NCBI GenBank assembly: GCA_002790635.1
Contig: PFVN01000088.1
Location: forward strand, 1 to 5,857
Length of the DNA stretch: 5,857 bases
Origin: Candidatus Moranbacteria bacterium CG_4_9_14_3_um_filter_42_9
Lineage (GTDB): Bacteria; Patescibacteriota; Minisyncoccia; Moranbacterales; UBA2206
Reading direction: 5' to 3'
Part shown: positions 1-5,857 of the stretch, piece by piece
Numbering within the stretch: the first letter of the stretch is position 1
How the letters are laid out: each line of letters starts with the position of its first letter
Notes under the pieces: model-generated
The model's database searches: none
What the model saw: only the letters and a program-made list of their open reading frames with translations
What the model was told of the DNA's origin: nothing
Translations under genes and position numbers: made by a program

Positions 1-2
1 CG

Positions 3-44
3 GCGGAAAAAATCGCGGAAGGTATTTATGGAATGCTTGAATAG
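3..44 (+). CDS. C-terminal end of an upstream gene (partial)
   Basis: An open frame enters from the left edge and ends with TAG at 42-44, giving the 13 residues AEKIAEGIYGMLE. The amphipathic helical ending is typical of many enzymes. MurG-type glycosyltransferases often end with a helix of this kind, and murG commonly precedes murC, so MurG is a reasonable guess from context. The fragment is far too short to identify the protein. The frame choice rests on helix-like composition and on the stop lying shortly before the next gene; the other two forward frames give less protein-like sequence. Confidence 0.45.
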   Translation, partial: AEKIAEGIYGMLE

Positions 45-72
45 CTTGCGAATATTAGTCTTAATTGTGGAT

Positions 73-78
73 TATAAT
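73..78 (+). promoter_or_regulatory. Possible -10 element before murC
   Basis: A perfect TATAAT lies 12 bases before the GTG start in the short gap after the upstream gene. No convincing -35 hexamer sits 16-18 bases upstream. If used, the transcript would begin at about 85 and have almost no leader. In AT-rich DNA such a hexamer can occur by chance, and murC may simply be read through from the upstream gene. Confidence 0.25.
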
Positions 79-90
79 TTGTTCTGATTA

Positions 91-1479
91 GTGAATATGT
101 TGGACTTAGCAAAAGTCAAAAAAGTTTATGTCATTGGCATCAAGGGTTCTGGGGTGGTGGCAGTGGTCCAAATTCTGAATTCGATGGGCATCGAAGTGAC
201 CGGTTCGGATACGCATGAGAAATTTTTTACTGACGCGGTGCTTCAGAAACTCGGGATAAAATATTCTGAAGGATTTTCGGCTAAAAATATTCCATCGGAT
301 GTGGAGCTAATTGTTTATTCAACTGCCTATAACGCGGAAAATAATGAAGAGTTCAGGGAATGTGTCAAAAGGGGACTGCCAATGAGAAGTTATCCCGAAA
401 TAGTGGCAGATTTTTTTAATCGGAAATATGGAATTGCGGTTTGCGGAACTCACGGTAAAACCACGACCTCGGCCATGCTTAGCGTCGTTTTGCAGGAAGC
501 CGGCCTTAATCCGGGAGCGGTAATTGGCAGCAAGGTTATTGAGTGGGGATCAAATGCGCTATCGGGTCAGGGAGAATTTTTTGTCATCGAAGCGGATGAG
601 TTTCAAAATAAGCTCCGGCTATATGAGCCCAAAGCAGCAATTTTGACAAGCGCGGATTGGGATCACCCAGATTTTTATAAAAATTTTTCTGACTATAAAA
701 AAGCCTTTTCCGATTTTGTAGTCAAGATTCCCAAGACTGGTTTTTTGGTTGTCTGGGGAGATTCTGTGGCAACTAATGAAATTGCTTGCAGCGCCAAATG
801 CGCGGTCATCAAATACGGATTTCAGGAAGACAATGATGTGGTAATTAGCAACCGACAACCGACAACCGACAACCGACAACTATTTTCTATAAAATATTCA
901 GATAGTGATTTAGGGGAATTCGAAACGCAGTTGATAGGAAATCACAACTTGTTAAACGCGGCGGCAGTGATCGCAGTTTGTCAAAAACTAAACCTGGATA
1001 TGGAGAAAGTGCGGGCAGGCATCCGGCAGTTTAAGGGAACTTCCCGCCGATTTGAGTATATTGGACAAAAGAATGGCGCGATTCTGATTGACGATTATGG
1101 GCATCATCCGGAAGAGTTAAGAGTTACGCTAAAAGCTACGCGGGAAATCTATCCGGACAAAAATATAATTGCAGTTTTTCATCCCCATTCGTTTTCGCGA
1201 ACCGAAACTTTCCTTCAGGATTTTGCCCAAAGCTTTGACGCGGCCGATAAAGTCATAGTTTTGGATATATACGGCTCAGCCCGGGAAAATACCGGTAACG
1301 TAAACTCGAAGGACCTGGTCGATATTATAAACAAATATGATCGGGAAAAAGCTGAATATATTCCGACCATTGCGGAGGCCGTCGAATATCTCAAAGATAA
1401 GATTGACGGCAATGAAGTTGTTCTTTGCATCGGAGCCGGCAATGTTTTTGAGGTGGCGGAAAAATTGAAAGAGCAATAA
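91..1479 (+). CDS. murC: UDP-N-acetylmuramate--L-alanine ligase (MurC family)
   Basis: This cytoplasmic Mur ligase would join L-alanine to UDP-MurNAc using ATP, the first peptide step of peptidoglycan precursor synthesis. At 462 residues it has the family's usual length and all three domains. The N-terminal Rossmann domain has the loop GIKGSG (16-21), where most MurC proteins have GIGGIG. The ATP P-loop is GTHGKTTT (119-126) and the metal-site segment is EADE (167-170). GNHNLLNAAA (283-292) follows, then the C-terminal domain with DDYGHHP (334-340), FHPHSFSRT (363-371) and GAGN (448-451). The start is GTG at 91; ATG at 97 is equally possible, and neither has a clear ribosome site. The related recycling ligase Mpl shares several motifs, but MurC fits the DDY-HHP and HPHSFSRT region better. 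A heptamer tandem repeat lies in-frame at residues 254-263. Confidence 0.9.
   Translation: MNMLDLAKVKKVYVIGIKGSGVVAVVQILNSMGIEVTGSDTHEKFFTDAVLQKLGIKYSEGFSAKNIPSDVELIVYSTAYNAENNEEFRECVKRGLPMRSYPEIVADFFNRKYGIAVCGTHGKTTTSAMLSVVLQEAGLNPGAVIGSKVIEWGSNALSGQGEFFVIEADEFQNKLRLYEPKAAILTSADWDHPDFYKNFSDYKKAFSDFVVKIPKTGFLVVWGDSVATNEIACSAKCAVIKYGFQEDNDVVISNRQPTTDNRQLFSIKYSDSDLGEFETQLIGNHNLLNAAAVIAVCQKLNLDMEKVRAGIRQFKGTSRRFEYIGQKNGAILIDDYGHHPEELRVTLKATREIYPDKNIIAVFHPHSFSRTETFLQDFAQSFDAADKVIVLDIYGSARENTGNVNSKDLVDIINKYDREKAEYIPTIAEAVEYLKDKIDGNEVVLCIGAGNVFEVAEKLKEQ
849..880 (+). repeat. Heptamer tandem repeat inside murC
   Basis: The unit ACCGACA is repeated perfectly with period 7 over 32 bases, about 4.6 copies. 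It encodes the polar stretch NRQPTTDNRQ (MurC residues 254-263). Three units equal 21 bases or seven codons, so gain or loss of three units keeps the frame. It lies between the end of the central ATPase core and the GNHNLLN motif, probably in a surface loop. Short heptamer tandem repeats are known in several bacterial groups, for example the STRR repeats of cyanobacteria, but this unit differs. Confidence 0.9.
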
Positions 1480-1500
1480 AGGCGCGCTCGCTCAAGGCCA

Positions 1501-1509
1501 TGTTATAAT
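1501..1509 (+). promoter_or_regulatory. Extended -10 promoter of the TrpR-like gene
   Basis: TGTTATAAT is a perfect extended -10 element (TG-n-TATAAT) in the gap after murC. It has no good -35, which an extended -10 does not need. Transcription would start near 1516, inside the operator-like repeat at 1514-1536, so a bound repressor would block initiation. A second possible -10, TAAAAT at 1537-1542, follows the operator. It pairs with CATACA at 1513-1518 across an 18-base spacer, which would place the operator between -35 and -10. The sequence alone does not decide between the two. Confidence 0.5.
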
Positions 1510-1513
1510 TATC

Positions 1514-1536
1514 ATACAGTATTACAGTATACTGTA
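1514..1536. promoter_or_regulatory. Operator-like site, copy 1 (perfect palindrome)
   Basis: The site contains TACAGTAT twice in tandem (1515-1522 and 1523-1530), followed by ACTGTA. The second unit and the end form a perfect 14-bp palindrome, TACAGTATACTGTA (1523-1536). It ends 27 bases before the start codon of the TrpR-like gene. The same sequence, with one base changed, recurs at 2002-2024 after that gene. Position beside a helix-turn-helix gene, dyad symmetry and duplication all point to a binding site for this regulator. No direct binding evidence is available. Confidence 0.75.
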
Positions 1537-1563
1537 TAAAATAAATTTATATAAAAAAGTAAA

Positions 1564-1998
1564 ATGCCAGGGAAAGTTAAATATCATCAGCTGACCGAGA
1601 GCGAAAAGAAAAAATACTTGGGAGAATTTTATTCCATGGTTTCGCTTTTGCAAGACAGAGATGAGGTTAAGAATTTTTTTAAAGATCTTTTGACACTTAG
1701 CGAGGTGGTAATGATTTCAAGGCGAATCCAAATTGCCAAAATGCTTCTCGAGGGAATGACCCATGATGAAATCAGAAGAAAATTAAAGGTGGGGTTTACA
1801 ACGATTAGTTTGGTTGAAAAGTGGCTCAACAACGGTTTCGGGGGGTATAAAAAAATAATAAGAAAGTATAACGAAAAATACTCAAATAGAAAGGAATCTA
1901 ATCCGGCGGATTTAGTTCCGTTTTCGTCTGGTTGGGTAAGAAAAAAGTATCCAGCGCAGTCATTGCTAGTCAATATGCTTTTCGGAGATGATAAATAA
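1564..1998 (+). CDS. TrpR/YerC-superfamily transcriptional regulator
   Basis: A 144-residue DNA-binding protein, probably a dimeric repressor. Residues 41-90 align with E. coli TrpR and with the YerC/YecD family: LLTLSE (42-47), a helix with RR at 53-54, then a helix-turn-helix at about 66-90 ending in WLNNGFGGY (87-95), the YerC hallmark. Residues aligned with the TrpR tryptophan contacts T44 and R54 are kept, but TrpR R84 aligns with L83, so tryptophan is unlikely to be the ligand. The N-terminal 40 residues should form the helical dimerisation part. A basic tail of about 40 residues (104-144) extends beyond the usual family end. ATG at 1564 is the natural start, with only a weak purine-rich stretch ahead of it. 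Twin operator-like repeats flank the gene, suggesting autoregulation and control of the downstream gene. Confidence 0.85.
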   Translation: MPGKVKYHQLTESEKKKYLGEFYSMVSLLQDRDEVKNFFKDLLTLSEVVMISRRIQIAKMLLEGMTHDEIRRKLKVGFTTISLVEKWLNNGFGGYKKIIRKYNEKYSNRKESNPADLVPFSSGWVRKKYPAQSLLVNMLFGDDK

Positions 1999-2000
1999 AT

Positions 2001-2030
2001 TATACAGTATTACAGTATACGGTACATAAT
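2001..2030 (+). promoter_or_regulatory. Possible promoter of the hypothetical gene and ATPase
   Basis: CATAAT (2025-2030) is a five-of-six match to a -10 hexamer. TATACA (2001-2006), a partial -35 match, lies 18 bases upstream, with the operator-like repeat between them. The start would be near 2037, giving a leader of about 17 bases. Copy 1 has the same arrangement (CATACA and TAAAAT). The hexamers are weak and the region is AT-rich, so read-through from the regulator gene is also possible. Confidence 0.3.
2002..2024. promoter_or_regulatory. Operator-like site, copy 2
   Basis: This matches 22 of 23 bases of the site at 1514-1536. The single difference (G for T at 2021) breaks one pair of the 14-bp palindrome, giving TACAGTATACGGTA at 2011-2024. 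The tandem TACAGTAT units (2003-2010 and 2011-2018) are intact. It starts 4 bases after the regulator's stop codon and ends 29 bases before the next start, almost the same spacing as copy 1. It probably controls the unit beginning at 2054, perhaps with weaker affinity than copy 1. Confidence 0.72.
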
Positions 2031-2053
2031 AAGCAATAATTATTTGTAAGTAT

Positions 2054-3154
2054 ATGTTGCGGGAGTGGGATGGACCAAAAAAATCGTATAGTTCTGAAAA
2101 GGCCTGCGAAGAAGCGTCCGAAATGGAGGCTAGGACTAAAAGTGGGGAGGCGAGGAATTTTAATGAAGCGGAAAAGCTGGCTGAAGAAGCAAATGTTGAG
2201 ACAGAATTATCGCCGGAAATAATAGAAATGATTATGAACAAAGTTCAGAACATAAATCAAATCGGAACAGCTTATTCTGTGATGCATACTCAAATTGATG
2301 AGACTCAAAAACAAACTGAAGAAAAATTTAATCAGGTTTTGAAAAACGGGCTTCTTGGAAATTCGGGAGGAGAAATTAGCAAGGATAAATGGGCGAAAAA
2401 AGTTAGGGAAAACAGAGTAGGGGTAGTATTTTTTAATATTGTTGGAACTGAGAAAGAGCGAACTAGCTGGAATGGTTATTTTCCTGTTGCTGATTATCGA
2501 AGTGAATTTCGAAATGAATTTAGAATGATCGCAGACTCTCGCTGGTTTGATTCTAATCTTTCGGATTTTACAGTGGCTGTTATTTTTGATCTTTCTAAAT
2601 TTAAACCAGATTTGCCGCTCCAGGGAGTATCTATGCCTCAATATGGAGTAGGCGTAAAACAAAAACCCGATACTTTTAGATATGGATATGGCAAAGAAGA
2701 TTTGAGGGATATTGAAGACGCGGAAAACAATAAGCCCGATTTAGAAACCGCCAGGAAACAATATGAGCAACAAATTGAAACTCTTAAGAAGGAGGGACTT
2801 ATTGAACATGATTATAAATTTCAAGAAGAAGATTGGCCGATGTGGATACCCAAGATAGAAACAGAGTATGGTTTCTCTCTTTCTTTTCGAGTGGCTCCGC
2901 GTCTTTTTAAGGGACTTGTTTTACGAGTTGAAAAAGCTAAAGCAGAAGAAATAATGAAAAAAGTTGATCAAATAGTTGCAAGTATGAGAGAAATCGATAA
3001 AGAAAAAGAAGAATTAATTTTACCGATTTATGACGAAGATGGCAACCTTCTCTGGCCAAAGCAGATGTCTTATCACGAAGTTAAAAAGTTTGTGGCAGAA
3101 AGAGCTGCGAAGACGCAGGAAGCTAAATTAGATTCCTCGATACGCTCGGAATGA
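2054..3154 (+). CDS. Hypothetical protein, 366 residues, operator-linked
   Basis: I do not recognise this family. No signal peptide or membrane segment is visible, so it should be cytoplasmic. Residues 1-98 are rich in Glu, Lys and Ala and look helical, possibly coiled coil at 75-98. Residues 121-185 alternate hydrophobic strands with charged turns (VGVVFFNIVG at 122-131, FTVAVIFDLSKF at 172-183). A charged helix covers 214-250. The C-terminal part has an aromatic patch WPMWIP (261-266), FSLSFRVAPRLFKGLVLRVE (274-293) and LPIYDEDGNLLWPKQMSY (323-340), which look like the most conserved core. The alternating strands suggest a mixed alpha/beta fold, but I cannot name a function. It follows an operator-like repeat, and its stop lies 4 bases before the ATPase start, suggesting co-expression with the pump. 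The last codons come from a repeat-like sequence. ATG 2054 has no strong ribosome site. Confidence 0.8.
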   Translation: MLREWDGPKKSYSSEKACEEASEMEARTKSGEARNFNEAEKLAEEANVETELSPEIIEMIMNKVQNINQIGTAYSVMHTQIDETQKQTEEKFNQVLKNGLLGNSGGEISKDKWAKKVRENRVGVVFFNIVGTEKERTSWNGYFPVADYRSEFRNEFRMIADSRWFDSNLSDFTVAVIFDLSKFKPDLPLQGVSMPQYGVGVKQKPDTFRYGYGKEDLRDIEDAENNKPDLETARKQYEQQIETLKKEGLIEHDYKFQEEDWPMWIPKIETEYGFSLSFRVAPRLFKGLVLRVEKAKAEEIMKKVDQIVASMREIDKEKEELILPIYDEDGNLLWPKQMSYHEVKKFVAERAAKTQEAKLDSSIRSE

Positions 3155-3155
3155 C
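3131..3155. repeat. Dispersed-repeat-like element at gene 3' end
   Basis: The 25 bases begin GATTCCTCG and end CTCGGAATGAC, with ATTCC/GGAAT as inverted ends. From memory, near-identical sequences (GATTCCTCGC..CGCTCGGAATGAC) recur many times in numerous bacterial and metagenome-derived genomes, usually between genes. Here it supplies the final residues DSSIRSE and the TGA stop of the hypothetical gene, and lies just before the ATPase start. Only one copy is in this window, so its repetitive nature cannot be shown here. Confidence 0.5.
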
Positions 3156-3158
3156 AAT

Positions 3159-5857
3159 ATGAAAATGCAAAAAAATATCTACAATTTGACTCCCGATGAG
3201 GTGTTGAAAAAATTCAATGCGGCGCTTGATGGTCTTTCGGAAGCAGAGGCGGAAAAAAGGTTGAATAAATATGGCCCGAATAAAATTGTCAAAAAGCAAA
3301 ATTGGAAGTGGTTGAAATTGATATTCAATCAGTTTAATGATGTGCTGGTCTGGATCCTGCTTGCGGCGGCGGTGCTGGCTTTCATTTTTCACGAATATCG
3401 GGATACTACGATAATCTTGATTATCATTTCTATCAATGCGATTGTCGGTTTTTTTCAGGAATTCAAAGCGGAAAGAATTTTGGAAAGTATAAAAAAACTG
3501 ACCACAGACAGCGCTTTTGTCATCCGGGGCGGAGAAAAAAAAGAACTCGACATGGCGACAATTGTTCCAGGTGACATTATTTTCGTTTCCTCCGGAGACA
3601 AAGTTCCGGCGGATTGTTATATTCTGGAAAGCTACGATCTCAGGGTCAATGGTTTTATTTTCACGGGCGAATCCAAGTCGAAGACCAAGGGGGTGAAAGT
3701 TTTTCAGGATGAGATGATGCTGGCGGATATCACCAATATGCTTTTTTCCGGAGAAACCGTAGCAACAGGGGAAGCCAAGTGCGTGGTGACAGCTACGAAC
3801 ATGGAAACGGAACTGGGAAAAATCGCCTATCTCACGCAGGAAGTGCCGGATGAGCTTACGCCGATGCAAAAACAGATGAGAACGCTTGGCAAAGAGGTGA
3901 CAGCTTTGTCACTTTTTATCGGCGCGCTAGTAATGATTGCCGGGCAATATTTTCAGATGTCGCTTTATCAAAATTTTCTTTTCGCCTTGGCACTTTCCGT
4001 GTCAGTGGTGCCCGAAGGGCTTCCGGCGGCGATTTCTGTCGCCTTGTCTTTGGGTATGAAGCGGCTGCTGAAAGACAATGTCTTGGCGAAAAAATTAAAT
4101 GCCGTGGAAACTTTGGGTTCGGTTTCGATAATTTGTACTGATAAAACGGGAACCATCACGAAAAATGAACTAACAGTTACGCGGGTTGTCATTAACAATC
4201 AGATCATCGAATTGAGCGGCAGTGGCTATGAACCCGAAGGAATTTTTTCGGAAAACGGTCATGCGATCAATCCAAAGGAAATAAAGAATTTAGACCTGCT
4301 TTTTAAAATAGGAGCATTGTGCAATGATGCCAGCTTGGCCAAAGACGGCAAAGGCTACAAGATACTGGGCGATCCGACGGAAGGCGCCATCATTGTTGCG
4401 GGAAAAAAATATAATATCACCGAAAATTATTACGCAGCCGGTGAGACGAAAATAAACGAGCTACCTTTTTCATCTGAGCGGATGCGGATGAGCGTAATAT
4501 TTAAAAATAAGAATGTAAATTCTTTCGTCAAGGGATCGCCGGACGTTCTTTTAGATTTGTGCACCAAGAAAATTGTTAATGACACAACAACTTATTTCAC
4601 ACCGGCGGAAAAGGAAAAAGTGCGCGAAATCTATAATACCATGTCGGCTGAAGCTCTTCGGGTCTTGGCTTTCGCTTATGGCAATTTGAATGGCGTAAAA
4701 GAGGAAAATTATCTAGCCAGCGCGGAAAAAGAATTGGTCTGGGTCGGGATGATGGCCATGATCGATCCGCCGCGGCGTGATGTCGCCAATGCGATCAGTG
4801 AGTGTAAAAAACAAGGTATAAAAGTTATCATGATTACCGGTGATTATGAGATAACGGCTCGGGCAATTGCGAAAAATGTCAGTCTTATCGGAGAGGAAGG
4901 AACATTTGAAATTATTAACGGAAAAATTCTGAGCAAACTAAAAGATTTCGAAATATATAAAAAAATAAAAAACAAGGATGTTGTTTTTGCGCGAATCGCG
5001 CCGGAACAAAAACTCAGAATCGCGACAATTCTCAAAAATAATAAACAAGTCATCGCAATGACCGGAGATGGGGTGAATGATGCACCGGCGCTGAAATATG
5101 CCGATATTGGGGTGGCGATGGGAGTCATCGGAACCGATGTATCTAAGGCGGCATCGGATATGATTCTCATAGATGACAATTTTGCTTCCATCGTGAAAGG
5201 CATCAAGGAAGGCCGAACTATTTTTCAGAATCTGAAAAAATTCGTCCATTACATTTTTACATCGAATGCCAGTGAGCTTTTTACGGTAATTTTCGGAGTA
5301 TTGCTGCGCATACCGGCTCCAATTTCGGCGGTGCAAATTTTGGCCATTGATTTGGGAACGGATATATTACCGTCATTTTCTTTGGGTCTTGAGCCGGCCG
5401 AACCCGGTTCGGAAGAAAGCAAAAATATTAGCGCGAAAGAAAAAATCATCAGTTTTAAAGGGTTTCGTAGGATCATATATATCGGGGTAATTATGGCGAC
5501 CGGAGCGGTGGTAGCTTTTATGTGGTCAATGCTCAGGGGTGGTTGGCATTTTAAGTTTAAAATTGATCCCAACTCTTTGGTTTATCTCAAATCCACCACG
5601 GCCGCCTACGCGGTCCTGTCTATGACGCAAATGGCCAATCTTTTGCAATCCAGAAGCGAAAAACTAACGCCAATGCAACTGGGATTTTTCAAAAATATAT
5701 ATGCCATCGGGGCAATTTTTATCTCCATCGGAATTTTGCTATCTTTTATGTATGTCCCGTTTTTTCAAAAATATCTCCATATGTCACCGATTGACTGGAA
5801 AGATTGGCTGGTGGTGATTGTATCAGTTTTAGCGGTTTTCTTTTTTGAAGAAGCGCG
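3159..5857 (+). CDS. P2-type cation-transporting ATPase (3' end cut by window)
   Basis: An inner-membrane ion pump; 899 residues are visible with no stop, probably only a few to about 20 short of complete. Membrane segments lie near residues 62-78, 84-103, 248-264, 273-299, 696-715, 722-742, 772-792, 811-829, 847-866 and 882-896. Catalytic motifs are complete: TGES (169-172) in the actuator domain, PEGLP (285-289) in M4, DKTGT with the phosphorylated Asp328, KGSP (458-461) in the nucleotide domain, DPPR (536-539), MITGD (558-562) and TGDGVND (635-641). Ion-site candidates are E286, N703, E706, D731, D735 and Q824. M6 IDLGTD resembles Na+/K+-ATPases, while M4 and M8 look more like Ca2+-ATPases, so the cation is unsettled. 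ATG 3159 starts 4 bases after the previous stop with no Shine-Dalgarno sequence, suggesting translational coupling; ATG 3165 is an alternative. Confidence 0.93.
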   Translation, partial: MKMQKNIYNLTPDEVLKKFNAALDGLSEAEAEKRLNKYGPNKIVKKQNWKWLKLIFNQFNDVLVWILLAAAVLAFIFHEYRDTTIILIIISINAIVGFFQEFKAERILESIKKLTTDSAFVIRGGEKKELDMATIVPGDIIFVSSGDKVPADCYILESYDLRVNGFIFTGESKSKTKGVKVFQDEMMLADITNMLFSGETVATGEAKCVVTATNMETELGKIAYLTQEVPDELTPMQKQMRTLGKEVTALSLFIGALVMIAGQYFQMSLYQNFLFALALSVSVVPEGLPAAISVALSLGMKRLLKDNVLAKKLNAVETLGSVSIICTDKTGTITKNELTVTRVVINNQIIELSGSGYEPEGIFSENGHAINPKEIKNLDLLFKIGALCNDASLAKDGKGYKILGDPTEGAIIVAGKKYNITENYYAAGETKINELPFSSERMRMSVIFKNKNVNSFVKGSPDVLLDLCTKKIVNDTTTYFTPAEKEKVREIYNTMSAEALRVLAFAYGNLNGVKEENYLASAEKELVWVGMMAMIDPPRRDVANAISECKKQGIKVIMITGDYEITARAIAKNVSLIGEEGTFEIINGKILSKLKDFEIYKKIKNKDVVFARIAPEQKLRIATILKNNKQVIAMTGDGVNDAPALKYADIGVAMGVIGTDVSKAASDMILIDDNFASIVKGIKEGRTIFQNLKKFVHYIFTSNASELFTVIFGVLLRIPAPISAVQILAIDLGTDILPSFSLGLEPAEPGSEESKNISAKEKIISFKGFRRIIYIGVIMATGAVVAFMWSMLRGGWHFKFKIDPNSLVYLKSTTAAYAVLSMTQMANLLQSRSEKLTPMQLGFFKNIYAIGAIFISIGILLSFMYVPFFQKYLHMSPIDWKDWLVVIVSVLAVFFFEEA

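Noticed and set aside
849..880. Heptamer run considered as a CRISPR fragment
   Set aside because: The units are only 7 bases with no spacers, so this is a simple tandem repeat.
1480..1500. Possible terminator after murC
   Set aside because: The GC-rich stretch does not form a convincing stem and is not followed by a T-run.
1541..1550. AT-only palindrome ATAAATTTAT
   Set aside because: Ten-base A/T palindromes are expected by chance in such AT-rich DNA, and it is not repeated at the second operator.
2207..2662. Minus-strand open frame of 151 codons
   Set aside because: It is opposite the hypothetical gene, and its product is a low-complexity mix of Phe, Ser, Ile and Lys. The plus-strand frame is longer, ordered and linked to the operator-like site.
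2054..3154. Hypothetical protein considered as a toxin or ADP-ribosyltransferase-like protein
   Set aside because: The strand pattern and the FRVAPRLFKG motif suggested this briefly, but no catalytic signature could be identified, so no function is assigned.
3123..3869. Minus-strand open frame of 248 codons
   Set aside because: It lies wholly opposite the start of the ATPase gene, whose plus-strand translation is clearly a P-type ATPase. The minus-strand product is rich in Arg, His and Phe with no recognisable motif, typical of an antisense shadow.
4844..5572. Three overlapping minus-strand open frames
   Set aside because: All are antisense to the conserved MITGD, TGDGVND and M5-M6 regions of the ATPase. 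They overlap each other in different frames and have no upstream signals.

Overview
The window looks like a piece of a fairly AT-rich bacterial chromosome. It holds a peptidoglycan ligase gene, a small TrpR-superfamily regulator, an unrecognised soluble protein and a large cation-pumping P-type ATPase, all on the plus strand. The compact layout, the weak or absent Shine-Dalgarno sequences, the variant MurC nucleotide loop and the style of the hypothetical protein are reminiscent of Candidate Phyla Radiation (Patescibacteria) genomes. This is an impression from gene style; the window contains no taxonomic marker.

Left part (1-1479): the last 13 codons of an upstream gene end at 44. A 46-base gap follows, then an intact MurC-type UDP-N-acetylmuramate ligase gene. 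Its middle carries an in-frame run of a 7-base tandem repeat (849-880).

Middle part (1480-3154): a TrpR/YerC-like repressor gene (1564-1998) is flanked on both sides by nearly identical 23-bp operator-like sequences, 22 of 23 bases the same. Each sits 27-29 bases before a start codon: one before the regulator gene, the other before a 366-residue protein of unknown function. The simplest reading is a self-regulating repressor that also controls the transcription unit after it. The regulator keeps two tryptophan-contact positions of E. coli TrpR but lacks the arginine that stacks on the ligand, so its signal is probably not tryptophan. The hypothetical gene ends inside a 25-base sequence that resembles a dispersed genomic repeat and supplies its last codons and stop.

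Right part (3159-5857): a P2-type cation ATPase starts 4 bases after the hypothetical gene's stop and runs off the right edge with 899 residues visible. All catalytic motifs and about ten membrane segments are present. Its membrane ion-site residues combine features of Ca2+-ATPases and Na+/K+-ATPases. The tight spacing suggests that the hypothetical protein and the pump are co-transcribed, so the repressor may control an ion transport unit.
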